Below the pieces are notes generated by a model that saw only the letters and a list, made by a program, of their open reading frames with translations, searched no databases and was not told the origin of the DNA. This document shows positions 1-7,125 of a DNA stretch of 7,229 bases, piece after piece. The position numbers and the translations under genes are program-made. Positions within the stretch are counted from its first letter, which is position 1. Each line of letters opens with the position of its first letter. Source of the DNA: Candidatus Delongbacteria bacterium (lineage in GTDB: Bacteria; JAGOEH01); NCBI GenBank assembly GCA_017997825.1, contig JAGOEH010000157.1, forward strand, positions 1-7,229, read 5' to 3'.

Positions 1-2681
1 GGGTAGCACCGATCGGCTTTATGCTGGTACTGATCCTGTGGACCATTCTGCTGACCTATTCCGGTCATTGGATTCTGACGGCAAGTCTGATCTGGATGAT
101 CCTATTTGCGCTGATTCCTTTCAATCATGTCAAGCGGGCCTGGCTATGGAACATTCTGATCGGCAGCCTGATATTCATCATCGCTTTAACCTTCCATCTC
201 TGGGCCGGAAGCGCCCGCCTGATTGACCAGCAATCCCGGTTTCTATTCCGGGAGGACCGTTACCAGGCTCACCAAACCATACACCGGCTGGATCAATGGA
301 CTCCCGATCAATTATCGGTTCCCGGCAGTCAGGAATTTCCTTTTCTTTATTATTCCATCCCGGATGATATGGAATACACCCATCGGCTGCCTTACCCCTA
401 TTATCATTTCTGGATGTTGAACAAATCTCACCTGATACAGCATGACAGTCTTCAACAGGGAATTTTCTATTATGAAAACCAGCCCTTTTATTTCATGTCT
501 CAAACCACACCCCAGGGTCATTATATTCTGTTGCCCAGCATAAAGAAAAACTATCAGTACTGGCTTGATCGCCAGGAACTCTATGCGATTCGGCTGGATG
601 AACTCCGGTTGATCACCATGCTGAATTATGATTTCTTCACCGTCCGGTATCGGGAATATCATTATAATCAAAGGGTTGAATCCTCCGAACCCGAGTCTCA
701 GGTTTTTCCGGTTCGGATCCGGGATTTGAATCCGCAAAAGAAACTGAATCAGATCATGATTAAGGTTCAGGACTATTATCTGGATGGTCATTGGCTGGCG
801 ATAAGCTATCGCTGGCCGGACCGCTACCGGATAGTGACTGTCTGGATCAAGAACTACCTCATGCTGGCAGGGTTGTTACTGGTGCTGACCGCACTAATAA
901 AATATGCTCACTCACCGGAACTCTTCCATAATCTCGTTAACCGGCCGGCCTATTCCTCATTCTTAAGCAAGCTGATCGCGGTTCAATCCATTTCTCTTCT
1001 GCTGTTGATGATCAGCCTGTTCTACCTGACCCGGGAATCACAACAGAACTATTCGCTGCAGCAGCTTGAAGCCGGATTTATTCACCACCAGCAGAACTTT
1101 AATGATCACTTTCTTCAACGGGTTGATTTTATGGAGCGCCAACTTCCGCGGATTCTGGATCAAATCGCAATCAACCGGTCCGATTCATTCCATGAAGAAA
1201 CCGATTCTCTATCCATCCTCTATTATCTGTTCGATACCGATGGACGATTGATCCATCATAACTTTCCGGCCGAGTGGCTGGACGACCGGCGGCTGACCGA
1301 ACTGGAACGAGCGGATCAGCCTGGCTATCATCTGGATATGATTCACGGCCAATTATTTATGCTGTTATCCACCCCCTGCCGGTTTCAGGACGGACTTTCC
1401 GGCAAGGCCCTGCTGGCGGCACCCATTACTCAGGCTGAACTGGAATACTTGTTTGATACCAAAGGTATTGCCTTCACCTTCTATTTAAAGGAACGGAACA
1501 TCCTGGCTGAAACCGGTCTCTTCTTCAGCCGCCAATTCCCCATGATGATCGATTTCCGGGAATATTACCGCATGCTGAATAACCAATCCGCTTCATCACT
1601 TGACCATGATTCCCATAGTGTGATCTATACCGCTAAATGCCGCCTCTTTTCGGATGATAATCTGGGCCTGATCTCGTTCCGCGTCCCCCTGGAATCCCCA
1701 GTCCTGCAAACCGTTTATAATCAATATTTTGTCAGCTTCATCCTGCTGACCGCTCTGGCCATCATTATGATTGGACTGATCAACCGACAGCTCACCCGGC
1801 ACCTGAGCCAGATCACCGATTTCATCCCTTCCATTCTGGAGAATCAACCCGATCGCCGACTACCGATCAAGGGGCATGATGAATTCAGTCTGCTCAGCCG
1901 GACCATCAATCAGCTTTCCGAGAATTTGCAACGCGAAAAGGAAAAGACCCTGCAGTTGGAGAAGGAACGCTTGGTCAATCAACTGGCCCGTGAAATTGCT
2001 CATGAAATCAAAAACCCTCTAACACCCATGACGTTATCCTTACAGCATCTGAATGATGTTTATCAGGAAGATCCGAAGCAGTTTATGGCTATCTATCCAC
2101 CAATCGCTCAACGCCTTCAGAATCAGATCGAGATTCTCAATCAACTCAGTCGAAAATTTTTGGCGGTCAGCCGATTTGAAATCGGAACGCTTGAGCCGAT
2201 CGATCCGGTTCCGATCCTGAAGGAACTGTCGGAGTTATACAATCAAAACCAACCGCACCCGCGAATCAGCCTCAGGCTGGATAGCCCTTCCGGGATGATT
2301 CTGGCCAACCGATCCAGTTTGAACCAGCTTTTTGTCAATCTGATTAAAAATGGCCTGGAGGCCTCTCCGGAACCCTCACCATTCATCACCATCCGTCTAC
2401 GTCGAATCGATTCAGGCCTGGAAATCCTTATCAGCGACACGGGTTCCGGTATTCCGGAAGAACTCCGGCAGCAGATATTTCTGCCCTATTATACCACCAA
2501 AATCAGCGGGTCGGGTCTGGGATTGACCATCTGTAAAAAAATCATGGATCATCTGGAAGGAGAAATCAGCCTTGAACCCAATCAGCCACAAGGAACCACG
2601 GCCCGGTTGCTGTTTCCTTTGGCCGATAGCCGGAATCAATCCGCTGACGCATCTCCGGATCGAACCGGAAACCGAAAATGA
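1..2681 (+). CDS. Large multi-pass membrane sensor histidine kinase, NtrY-like (probably 5'-partial)
   Basis: This is a membrane histidine kinase that should autophosphorylate and pass phosphate to a response regulator. Numbering is from the first ATG (base 21), giving 886 residues. The frame stays open from there to the window edge (codons for V-A-P-I-G-F) and base 21 has no Shine-Dalgarno sequence, so the true start is probably upstream. Hydrophobic segments lie at about 1-12, 16-35, 42-63, 278-296, 316-336 and 569-587. They enclose two extracytoplasmic regions, about 64-277 and 337-568. Then come a HAMP-like linker (about 588-642), a HisKA domain with AREIAHEIKNPLTPM (phospho-acceptor H661), and an ATPase domain with N box NLIKNGLEA (N777), G1 DTGSG (806-810), PYYTTK and G2 GSGLGL (830-835). 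The REIAHEIKNPLTP and PYYTTK signatures resemble NtrY-type kinases, but the long double sensor region is larger than a typical NtrY. No receiver or PAS domain is obvious, and no response regulator lies downstream. The kinase call is secure; the stimulus is unknown. Confidence 0.93.
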   Translation, partial: VAPIGFMLVLILWTILLTYSGHWILTASLIWMILFALIPFNHVKRAWLWNILIGSLIFIIALTFHLWAGSARLIDQQSRFLFREDRYQAHQTIHRLDQWTPDQLSVPGSQEFPFLYYSIPDDMEYTHRLPYPYYHFWMLNKSHLIQHDSLQQGIFYYENQPFYFMSQTTPQGHYILLPSIKKNYQYWLDRQELYAIRLDELRLITMLNYDFFTVRYREYHYNQRVESSEPESQVFPVRIRDLNPQKKLNQIMIKVQDYYLDGHWLAISYRWPDRYRIVTVWIKNYLMLAGLLLVLTALIKYAHSPELFHNLVNRPAYSSFLSKLIAVQSISLLLLMISLFYLTRESQQNYSLQQLEAGFIHHQQNFNDHFLQRVDFMERQLPRILDQIAINRSDSFHEETDSLSILYYLFDTDGRLIHHNFPAEWLDDRRLTELERADQPGYHLDMIHGQLFMLLSTPCRFQDGLSGKALLAAPITQAELEYLFDTKGIAFTFYLKERNILAETGLFFSRQFPMMIDFREYYRMLNNQSASSLDHDSHSVIYTAKCRLFSDDNLGLISFRVPLESPVLQTVYNQYFVSFILLTALAIIMIGLINRQLTRHLSQITDFIPSILENQPDRRLPIKGHDEFSLLSRTINQLSENLQREKEKTLQLEKERLVNQLAREIAHEIKNPLTPMTLSLQHLNDVYQEDPKQFMAIYPPIAQRLQNQIEILNQLSRKFLAVSRFEIGTLEPIDPVPILKELSELYNQNQPHPRISLRLDSPSGMILANRSSLNQLFVNLIKNGLEASPEPSPFITIRLRRIDSGLEILISDTGSGIPEELRQQIFLPYYTTKISGSGLGLTICKKIMDHLEGEISLEPNQPQGTTARLLFPLADSRNQSADASPDRTGNRK

Positions 2682-2692
2682 ACAGAATCGGC

Positions 2693-2721
2693 TTGACTTT
2701 AAACCCGAAAACCATTATAAT
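2693..2721 (+). promoter_or_regulatory. Sigma-70-type promoter of ruvX-mltG
   Basis: The -35 element TTGACT (2693-2698) matches the TTGACA consensus at five of six bases. The -10 element TATAAT (2716-2721) is a perfect match. The spacer is exactly 17 bases, the optimal distance. Transcription would be expected to start about 2727-2730, leaving a leader of about 28 bases before the ruvX ATG at 2757. The -35 box begins only 12 bases after the kinase stop codon. This is inferred from sequence only, but the joint match is unlikely to be chance in this position. Confidence 0.85.
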
Positions 2722-2740
2722 AGACCTCTTCATTTTTAGA

Positions 2741-2746
2741 AAAGGA
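2741..2746 (+). promoter_or_regulatory. Shine-Dalgarno sequence of ruvX
   Basis: AAAGGA ends ten bases before the ATG at 2757, a slightly long but workable spacing. It supports this ATG as the ruvX start; the protein also begins directly with the family's usual N-terminal strand, MRILALDVG. Confidence 0.75.
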
Positions 2747-2756
2747 CAGTGACACT

Positions 2757-3164
2757 ATGAGAATTTTGGCCTTGGATGTCGGCGACAAACGAACCGGCGT
2801 CGCCATCAGTGATCCGACCGGAACCATCGCTACGGCTTATGACACCATCATCACCGGCGATAAAAAAGAACTGGGGTCCCGGGTCAAGCGGATATGTCAG
2901 GAACATCAGGTTGATAAGATTATCGTGGGATACCCTATCAATATGGACGGAAGCATCGGAGACAGAGCCCGTCAAATGGATGATTTTGCCGAATACCTCC
3001 GTTTCAAAACCAAACTGGAGGTTGAACTGGTCGATGAACGTATGACCACCGTTCAGGCGGCCCAGACCATCCGGGAAACCGGATTGCATCTGAAAAAACA
3101 GAAGGATAAACTGGACCGAATTGCGGCGGTCATCATTCTTCAATCATATCTAAGCGGTTCATGA
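2757..3164 (+). CDS. ruvX: RuvX/YqgF family pre-16S rRNA nuclease / putative Holliday junction resolvase
   Basis: This 135-residue protein belongs to the YqgF/RuvX family, cytoplasmic RNase H-fold nucleases tied to 16S rRNA 5'-end maturation and proposed as Holliday junction resolvases. The length is typical (E. coli YqgF is about 138). All family blocks are visible: ALDVGDKRTGVAISD with the first acidic catalytic residue D7; IIVGYPINMDGSIGDRA (55-71); VDERMTT (92-98) with D93 and E94; and LDRIAAVIILQSYL (119-132) with the last conserved acidic residue D120. It is first in a two-gene operon: a near-consensus promoter lies upstream, and its TGA stop overlaps the mltG ATG in an ATGA junction, suggesting translational coupling. 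The catalytic residues appear intact. Which of the two proposed activities matters here cannot be told from sequence. Confidence 0.96.
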   Translation: MRILALDVGDKRTGVAISDPTGTIATAYDTIITGDKKELGSRVKRICQEHQVDKIIVGYPINMDGSIGDRARQMDDFAEYLRFKTKLEVELVDERMTTVQAAQTIRETGLHLKKQKDKLDRIAAVIILQSYLSGS

Positions 3165-4162
3165 AGCTCCCTATTCGGATACTGCTCATCCTGATTGTGG
3201 CCGGAGCGGGCTTCGGATTGTTTCTACACTGGTCGCTGCATTACCGCAATACCGAACTGGATTATCCCCAGCATTTTGATATCAAACCGGGGGAATCCCT
3301 AAACGATCTATTGTCCGATTTGCAATCGCGGGGATTGATCCGGTTTCCCTTGGGCTATAAGATTTATGCGCGCCTTTATCCCGATATATCCCATATCAAA
3401 GCCGGTGAATATGTTTTGGATTCGGCGCTCAGCGGGTATCAGCTTCTTACCAAGCTCAGACGGGGAGAAGTCCACCACCGCCGCATCACCATCGCCGAGG
3501 GATCCCGGCTGCGTGAGATCATTACCCTCCTGGATGACAGCCTCGGCATTCCAGCCGATACCCTATGGAGTATCGAACACCAGCCCGAGAAACTACGAGC
3601 GATCACCGGGTTGGATATCACCTCCCTGGAAGGCTATCTTTACCCGGAAACCTATTTTTTCTCTAAATTTCAGTCCTATCGGGATGTTATCACCGCCATG
3701 ACCGACCTTTTTAAACAACGGATTTTACCGATTTGGGAGCAGCGCCCTCCGGATTTCAAACTCTCTTTGAACGAAACGCTGACACTGGCCAGCATCATCG
3801 AAAAGGAAACCTCAATCCGTTCCGAACTTTCGTTGGTTAGTTCCGTTTATCATAACCGGCTGAAGCAGCGTATGAAACTGCAAGCCTGTCCCACGGTCCA
3901 GTATAGTCTCCCCCATAATAAACGATTATATGAAAAAGATCTGCTTAATCCATCACCCTACAACACCTATCGGTATGAAGGGTTACCCCCGGGTCCGATC
4001 TGCTCACCCAGTCCTGAGGCATTCCAAGCCGCCATCCATCCGGCCGAAACCGAATACTTATTCTTTGTCGCCGGCTCCGATCACCATCACCTTTTCTCAA
4101 AAACCTTCAACGAGCACACCCGGAAAAACAGGCAAACCAAAATCAGCCGTAGCGCTCCCTAA
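3161..4162 (+). CDS. mltG: Endolytic transglycosylase MltG (YceG-like)
   Basis: MltG cleaves within nascent peptidoglycan glycan strands and is thought to act as a terminase that sets strand length, anchored in the inner membrane. The 333 residues (E. coli about 340) begin with one membrane anchor (about 5-24) and no lipobox. An N-terminal LysM-like region (about 38-110) follows, with KPGESLNDLLSDL and IKAGEYVLDS, then the YceG catalytic domain (about 150-325). Signature blocks are LEGYLYPETYFF (156-167), LASIIEKET (209-217), CPTVQY (243-248), SPYNTYRYEGLPPGPICSP (265-283) and FFVAGSDHHHLFS (301-313). E214 in the EKET block corresponds to the family's catalytic glutamate. The position before PTVQY is Cys (C243), where E. 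coli has Asp; I regard this as family variation. The start overlaps ruvX by four bases, and only a weak AAGCGG precedes it, so translation is probably coupled. The stop overlaps the convergent rnr stop. Confidence 0.95.
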   Translation: MKLPIRILLILIVAGAGFGLFLHWSLHYRNTELDYPQHFDIKPGESLNDLLSDLQSRGLIRFPLGYKIYARLYPDISHIKAGEYVLDSALSGYQLLTKLRRGEVHHRRITIAEGSRLREIITLLDDSLGIPADTLWSIEHQPEKLRAITGLDITSLEGYLYPETYFFSKFQSYRDVITAMTDLFKQRILPIWEQRPPDFKLSLNETLTLASIIEKETSIRSELSLVSSVYHNRLKQRMKLQACPTVQYSLPHNKRLYEKDLLNPSPYNTYRYEGLPPGPICSPSPEAFQAAIHPAETEYLFFVAGSDHHHLFSKTFNEHTRKNRQTKISRSAP

Positions 4163-6303
4163 TTTTCGGCCGCTACCGTAGGTTTTACCGCTACAAAGTC
4201 GATCCGTTTCTTCTCCGACGAAACACTGGCCACTTTAATCCGAATCTTATCCCCCATCCGATAGACCTTTCGGGTTCGTTTACCTACCAACGCCATCCGG
4301 TTTTCATCATAGATATAATAATCATCCGACAGCTCGCTCAGATGGATCATTCCTTCCGCCAGATTCTCCGGAATTTCGATGAACATTCCAAAACTGGTGA
4401 CTCCGGAAATAATGCCGTCGAAATCATCTCCCAGATGCTGTTTCATATATTCGATCTGCTTGAGCCGGATCGATAACCGTTCGGCTTCGGTGGCTTTGCG
4501 CTCCATATCCGAGGTATAGTCGGCCATCGAGGGCAGATCCTCCTGCATTTTGCTGATATATTTCTGGGAAACCCGTTTACGCAGCGACAGCTTCAACATT
4601 CGATGGACCAGAAGATCGGGATAACGGCGGATGGGAGAGGTAAAATGGGTGTAGAATTTAAAACTCAACGCGTAATGACCGATATTCTCCACCTGGTAGC
4701 AGGCTTTCTTGAGCGTCCGAAGCAGGATCCGTTCCACCAGATATCCATAACTGGTATTACGAACCTGTTTCAAAATGGACTGGAGCTCCCGGGAATCCTC
4801 ATAGTTTTTTTTATTGAACTTGATATTCATAGGTTGGAGGATATTGGAGAGCAGATCGATCTTGGCGGCATCGGGAATATCATGCACCCGGTAGAGAATC
4901 GGCAATTTTTTTTGGAATAGGTCCAGCGCCACAATCCGGTTAGCCAGCAACATGAATTCCTCAACCAATTGATGGCTTTCCAGCCGTTCCTTGATCGCCA
5001 TTTTCTTGATCTGATCGTTTTCCATTACAATTTTGACTTCCGGAATATCCAACTCCAGACTACCATCCTGAATACGCTTATCACGAAGCTTTCGCGATAC
5101 CTGGTACAGATTCCATAGATTCCGGCCGAATTTGATCCGGGTCTTATCGGGATCCGGATTTTTTTTCAGTTTGTCGATGATGGTTTGCACCTCTTCATAG
5201 CTGTAGCGCCGGTGGCTCTGAATCACCGAATTATGAACGGTATACCCGCGCACAGAAGCCTCCTGATCCAGATCGATCAGGACACTGACTGCCAGACGGT
5301 CGACCTGGGGCATCAGGCTGCAGAGATTATTGGATAGAGAATGGGGCAGCATCGGAACCACTTTATTGACCAGATAGACGGAGGTGGAACGCAGATAGGC
5401 TTCCTGATCGAGGGGACTGCTCTCGCTGACATAGTGGCTGACATCGGCGATATGGACTCCGACCCGCCAGCCATGATCCATTTCCTCAATACTGACGGCA
5501 TCATCAAAATCCTTGGCATCGACCGGATCGATGGTGAAGGTGGCTAAATTACGCAGATCAAGGCGTGATTCCAATTCTTGCTGAATATCCTGCTCGGTAT
5601 AGGCAGCCGCCATTTTTTCCACTTCGGCCGGGAAATCTTCCTGCAGATTGAATTCCCTCAGAACGATCAATTCATCCAGGCGCGGATCACCCGGGAATCC
5701 AAGAATCTCTTTGATTTTCCCGATCGGATTCTTGGACGAGCTGTCCCACTGGACAATCTGGACGACCACCTTCTGCCCATCCTGGGCATCCAGATCATCA
5801 TCCGGTGGAATAAACAGATCCGTCAGTATCTTGGGATCGTCAGGAGCCACAAATCCATACTTTTTACGCTGCTGATAGGTTCCGACCAGGGAATGGATGG
5901 TCCGCTGGAGAATATTCACAATCCGCCCCTCCGGTGCGGCATGGGGTGATCGCTTGATGATCTTCACCATGACCTTGTCCAGATGGAGCGCGGTCCCCAT
6001 TTCATCCCGACGGATCACGATCTCTTCGATGGTCGGATCTTCCGGAATCAGGTACCCTGTTCCCTTGCTGGTACATTGCAGTTGTCCGACGACCATCTCC
6101 AACTGATGAGAGGCCGCATAACGGTTCCCTTTGATATGAACCAGGATCCCCTCCTGAACCATCTCGTCCAGAATCATCTGAAGGTACTTGCGATCCTTCT
6201 CCTTGCCGACCCGTAACACCTTGCATAATTCCCGAAACCGGATCGGATTGGGAACCGAATAATTGAAATAATCCTGTAAAAACTTATGATTGATTGTTTT
6301 CAT
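4159..6303 (-). CDS. rnr: Ribonuclease R (RNase II/RNB family 3'-5' exoribonuclease)
   Basis: RNase R is a processive 3'-5' hydrolytic exoribonuclease that degrades structured RNA in mRNA and rRNA turnover. The 714-residue protein has the full domain order: winged-helix N-terminus (about 1-65), two cold-shock domains (about 68-130 and 138-200, with KKYGFVAPDD and DLFIPPDDD), the RNB catalytic domain (about 245-575) and an S1 domain (about 626-706, beginning FDGIISGVTSFGMFIEI). The metal-binding aspartates are in TIDPVDAKDFDDAV (D259, D265, D267, D268). The second catalytic block is HFTSPIRRYPDLLVHR (553-568). It ends soon after S1 and lacks the long lysine-rich tail of E. coli RNase R (813 residues). 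The winged-helix and double cold-shock N-terminus favour RNase R over RNase II. It starts four bases after the biotin-carrier stop with only a weak GAG-containing site upstream, so it is probably translated by coupling as the last gene of the decarboxylase operon. Confidence 0.96.
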   Translation of the reverse strand: MKTINHKFLQDYFNYSVPNPIRFRELCKVLRVGKEKDRKYLQMILDEMVQEGILVHIKGNRYAASHQLEMVVGQLQCTSKGTGYLIPEDPTIEEIVIRRDEMGTALHLDKVMVKIIKRSPHAAPEGRIVNILQRTIHSLVGTYQQRKKYGFVAPDDPKILTDLFIPPDDDLDAQDGQKVVVQIVQWDSSSKNPIGKIKEILGFPGDPRLDELIVLREFNLQEDFPAEVEKMAAAYTEQDIQQELESRLDLRNLATFTIDPVDAKDFDDAVSIEEMDHGWRVGVHIADVSHYVSESSPLDQEAYLRSTSVYLVNKVVPMLPHSLSNNLCSLMPQVDRLAVSVLIDLDQEASVRGYTVHNSVIQSHRRYSYEEVQTIIDKLKKNPDPDKTRIKFGRNLWNLYQVSRKLRDKRIQDGSLELDIPEVKIVMENDQIKKMAIKERLESHQLVEEFMLLANRIVALDLFQKKLPILYRVHDIPDAAKIDLLSNILQPMNIKFNKKNYEDSRELQSILKQVRNTSYGYLVERILLRTLKKACYQVENIGHYALSFKFYTHFTSPIRRYPDLLVHRMLKLSLRKRVSQKYISKMQEDLPSMADYTSDMERKATEAERLSIRLKQIEYMKQHLGDDFDGIISGVTSFGMFIEIPENLAEGMIHLSELSDDYYIYDENRMALVGKRTRKVYRMGDKIRIKVASVSSEKKRIDFVAVKPTVAAEN

Positions 6304-6307
6304 ACTT

Positions 6308-6736
6308 TTACGCTATCTCGCAGATGGGAGAACCCTCCTGCAGGGTATCGCCCGCTTTTACCAGAATGGAACGGATTGTACCATCGGTATGGGACTTGAT
6401 TTCATTTTCCATTTTCATGGCTTCCATAATACACACGATATCACCGTTTTTAACCGCCTGCCCGACGGAAACCCGAATTTGGGTGATCATGCCGGGCAAT
6501 GGGGCCAAGAGCCGGCCGGGAGCAGAGAGATGGGCGGCCGAGGGTCCCGAAACGGGGATAGTAACCGGGACCGGAGCCGAATGAGGCCGAGCTGCCGGTT
6601 CGACGGGGGAGGATTCCGACTGGAGAGCGACCTGGTAATCGATCCCATCCACCTCGACGAGAGCGGAACCTCCATGCTGCTGTTTCAGAACAACCTGATA
6701 AGCCCGTTGATTGACAGTGACTGAGAATTTTTTCAT
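6308..6736 (-). CDS. Biotin carboxyl carrier subunit of acyl-CoA decarboxylase/carboxylase (MmdC-like)
   Basis: This 142-residue protein carries the biotin that shuttles carboxyl groups between the transferase and the decarboxylase or carboxylase partner. The N-terminal part (1-38, MKKFSVTVNQRAYQV) is the leader typical of stand-alone carriers in decarboxylase operons. A Pro/Ala-rich flexible linker spans about 40-76, and a biotinyl/lipoyl domain about 77-142. The biotinylation site is EAMKMEN (105-111), with K108 as the modified lysine; LLAPLPGMITQIRV (76-89) is the usual start of the fold. The gene begins three bases after the oadG-like stop, with AGAAAGAAG (6743-6751) as a ribosome site inside the end of that gene. 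With an mmdA-type transferase and OadG-type subunit directly upstream, it is most likely the gamma/biotin subunit of methylmalonyl-CoA decarboxylase, though propionyl-CoA carboxylase use is possible. Confidence 0.93.
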   Translation of the reverse strand: MKKFSVTVNQRAYQVVLKQQHGGSALVEVDGIDYQVALQSESSPVEPAARPHSAPVPVTIPVSGPSAAHLSAPGRLLAPLPGMITQIRVSVGQAVKNGDIVCIMEAMKMENEIKSHTDGTIRSILVKAGDTLQEGSPICEIA

Positions 6737-6739
6737 AGT

Positions 6740-7108
6740 TTACTTCTTTCTGTATGCGGTCATAGCCGAATAGCGCTGAGAGGAGACCCAGTTCTCGACG
6801 GAAAGGGAAGCGGATAGTGGCGAGAGAGAGGTCGCCGCCGGCTGATTCAGACATAAAACAGCACTGATCGCGGCGATAATCTCGGGATCGGGTCCACCGG
6901 ACGGCCCGGATGAAACCGATGGCTGAATCTCTGAAACCGGAGAAGAGAGTATTGGAAGAGGTTCATTATTTTGACGGGATTGAGGATGATGATAAAAACA
7001 ACGCTTCATCAAACCGGTACTCACAATCAATAAATAGAGCCCGATAAACACAATCAGCATCCCGATCAGACAAATCAGGGCACTATTAAGTATAAGCTGA
7101 GTTTGCAT
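6740..7108 (-). CDS. OadG-family small membrane subunit of sodium-pumping decarboxylase (OadG/MmdD-like)
   Basis: This is a 122-residue single-pass membrane protein. Family members help assemble the sodium-translocating biotin-dependent decarboxylases, holding the carboxyltransferase to the membrane beta subunit. It has one N-terminal membrane helix (about 6-31, with the family-like GMLIVFIGLYLL), then a basic MKRC, a low-complexity Ser/Pro/Gln-rich linker (about 42-73), a conserved PEIIAAISAVL block (75-85), and a C-terminal ENWVSSQRYSAM stretch (105-116) like the W...R motif of the family. It follows the mmdA-type gene by 17 bases and precedes the biotin carrier by 3. The upstream ribosome site (GGACGGACAAG) is weak. 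The family is fast-evolving, so the call rests on the helix, the IIAAI block and the location. I leave the symbol blank because oadG and mmdD cannot be separated here. Confidence 0.85.
   Translation of the reverse strand: MQTQLILNSALICLIGMLIVFIGLYLLIVSTGLMKRCFYHHPQSRQNNEPLPILSSPVSEIQPSVSSGPSGGPDPEIIAAISAVLCLNQPAATSLSPLSASLSVENWVSSQRYSAMTAYRKK
6743..6751 (-). promoter_or_regulatory. Ribosome binding site of the biotin carrier gene
   Basis: AGAAAGAAG on the minus strand lies within the final Arg-Lys-Lys codons of the upstream oadG-like gene and ends six bases before the biotin-carrier ATG. The upstream stop codon falls between this site and the ATG, which fits translational coupling. Confidence 0.5.
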
Positions 7109-7125
7109 GGTCTTGTCCGTCCAGG

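Larger units (their letters stand above)
2682..2756 (+). other. Intergenic region between kinase gene and ruvX
   Basis: This 75-base gap carries the ruvX-mltG promoter and ribosome binding site. No hairpin followed by a T-run is visible, so there is no obvious intrinsic terminator for the kinase gene, and read-through from upstream into ruvX is possible. Confidence 0.7.

Noticed and set aside
312-791. 159-residue open frame on the minus strand inside the kinase gene
   Set aside because: It is antisense to a well-supported coding region, shows no recognisable motif and lacks a convincing ribosome site; it reads as a shadow of the kinase frame.
2736-3143. 135-residue open frame on the minus strand covering ruvX
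   Set aside because: It mirrors ruvX, whose catalytic motifs, promoter and ribosome site are all clear on the plus strand; the antisense product has no family signature.
4173-4194. Short repeats of CCGCTAC and a CTACCGTAG palindrome at the end of rnr
   Set aside because: They encode the VAVKPTVAAEN tail of RNase R; the palindrome has too small a loop to fold and the direct repeat is only seven bases.
5578-5949. 123-residue plus-strand frame inside rnr
   Set aside because: It lies wholly opposite the cold-shock and early RNB domains of RNase R and has no motif of its own.
4159-6303. RNase R truncated at its C-terminus, because it is about 100 residues shorter than the E. coli protein
   Set aside because: All catalytic and RNA-binding domains including S1 are complete; many bacterial RNase R proteins lack the long basic tail, so there is no sign of a frameshift.
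6290-6724. 144-residue open frame on the plus strand opposite the biotin carrier
   Set aside because: The minus-strand gene has an intact EAMKMEN biotin site and operon context; the plus-strand frame is low-complexity Gly/Arg-rich shadow coding.
6450-6854. 134-residue minus-strand frame crossing the oadG-like and biotin-carrier genes
   Set aside because: It overlaps both real genes in another frame, and the residue mix (Arg/Gly/Ser) is typical of out-of-frame translation.
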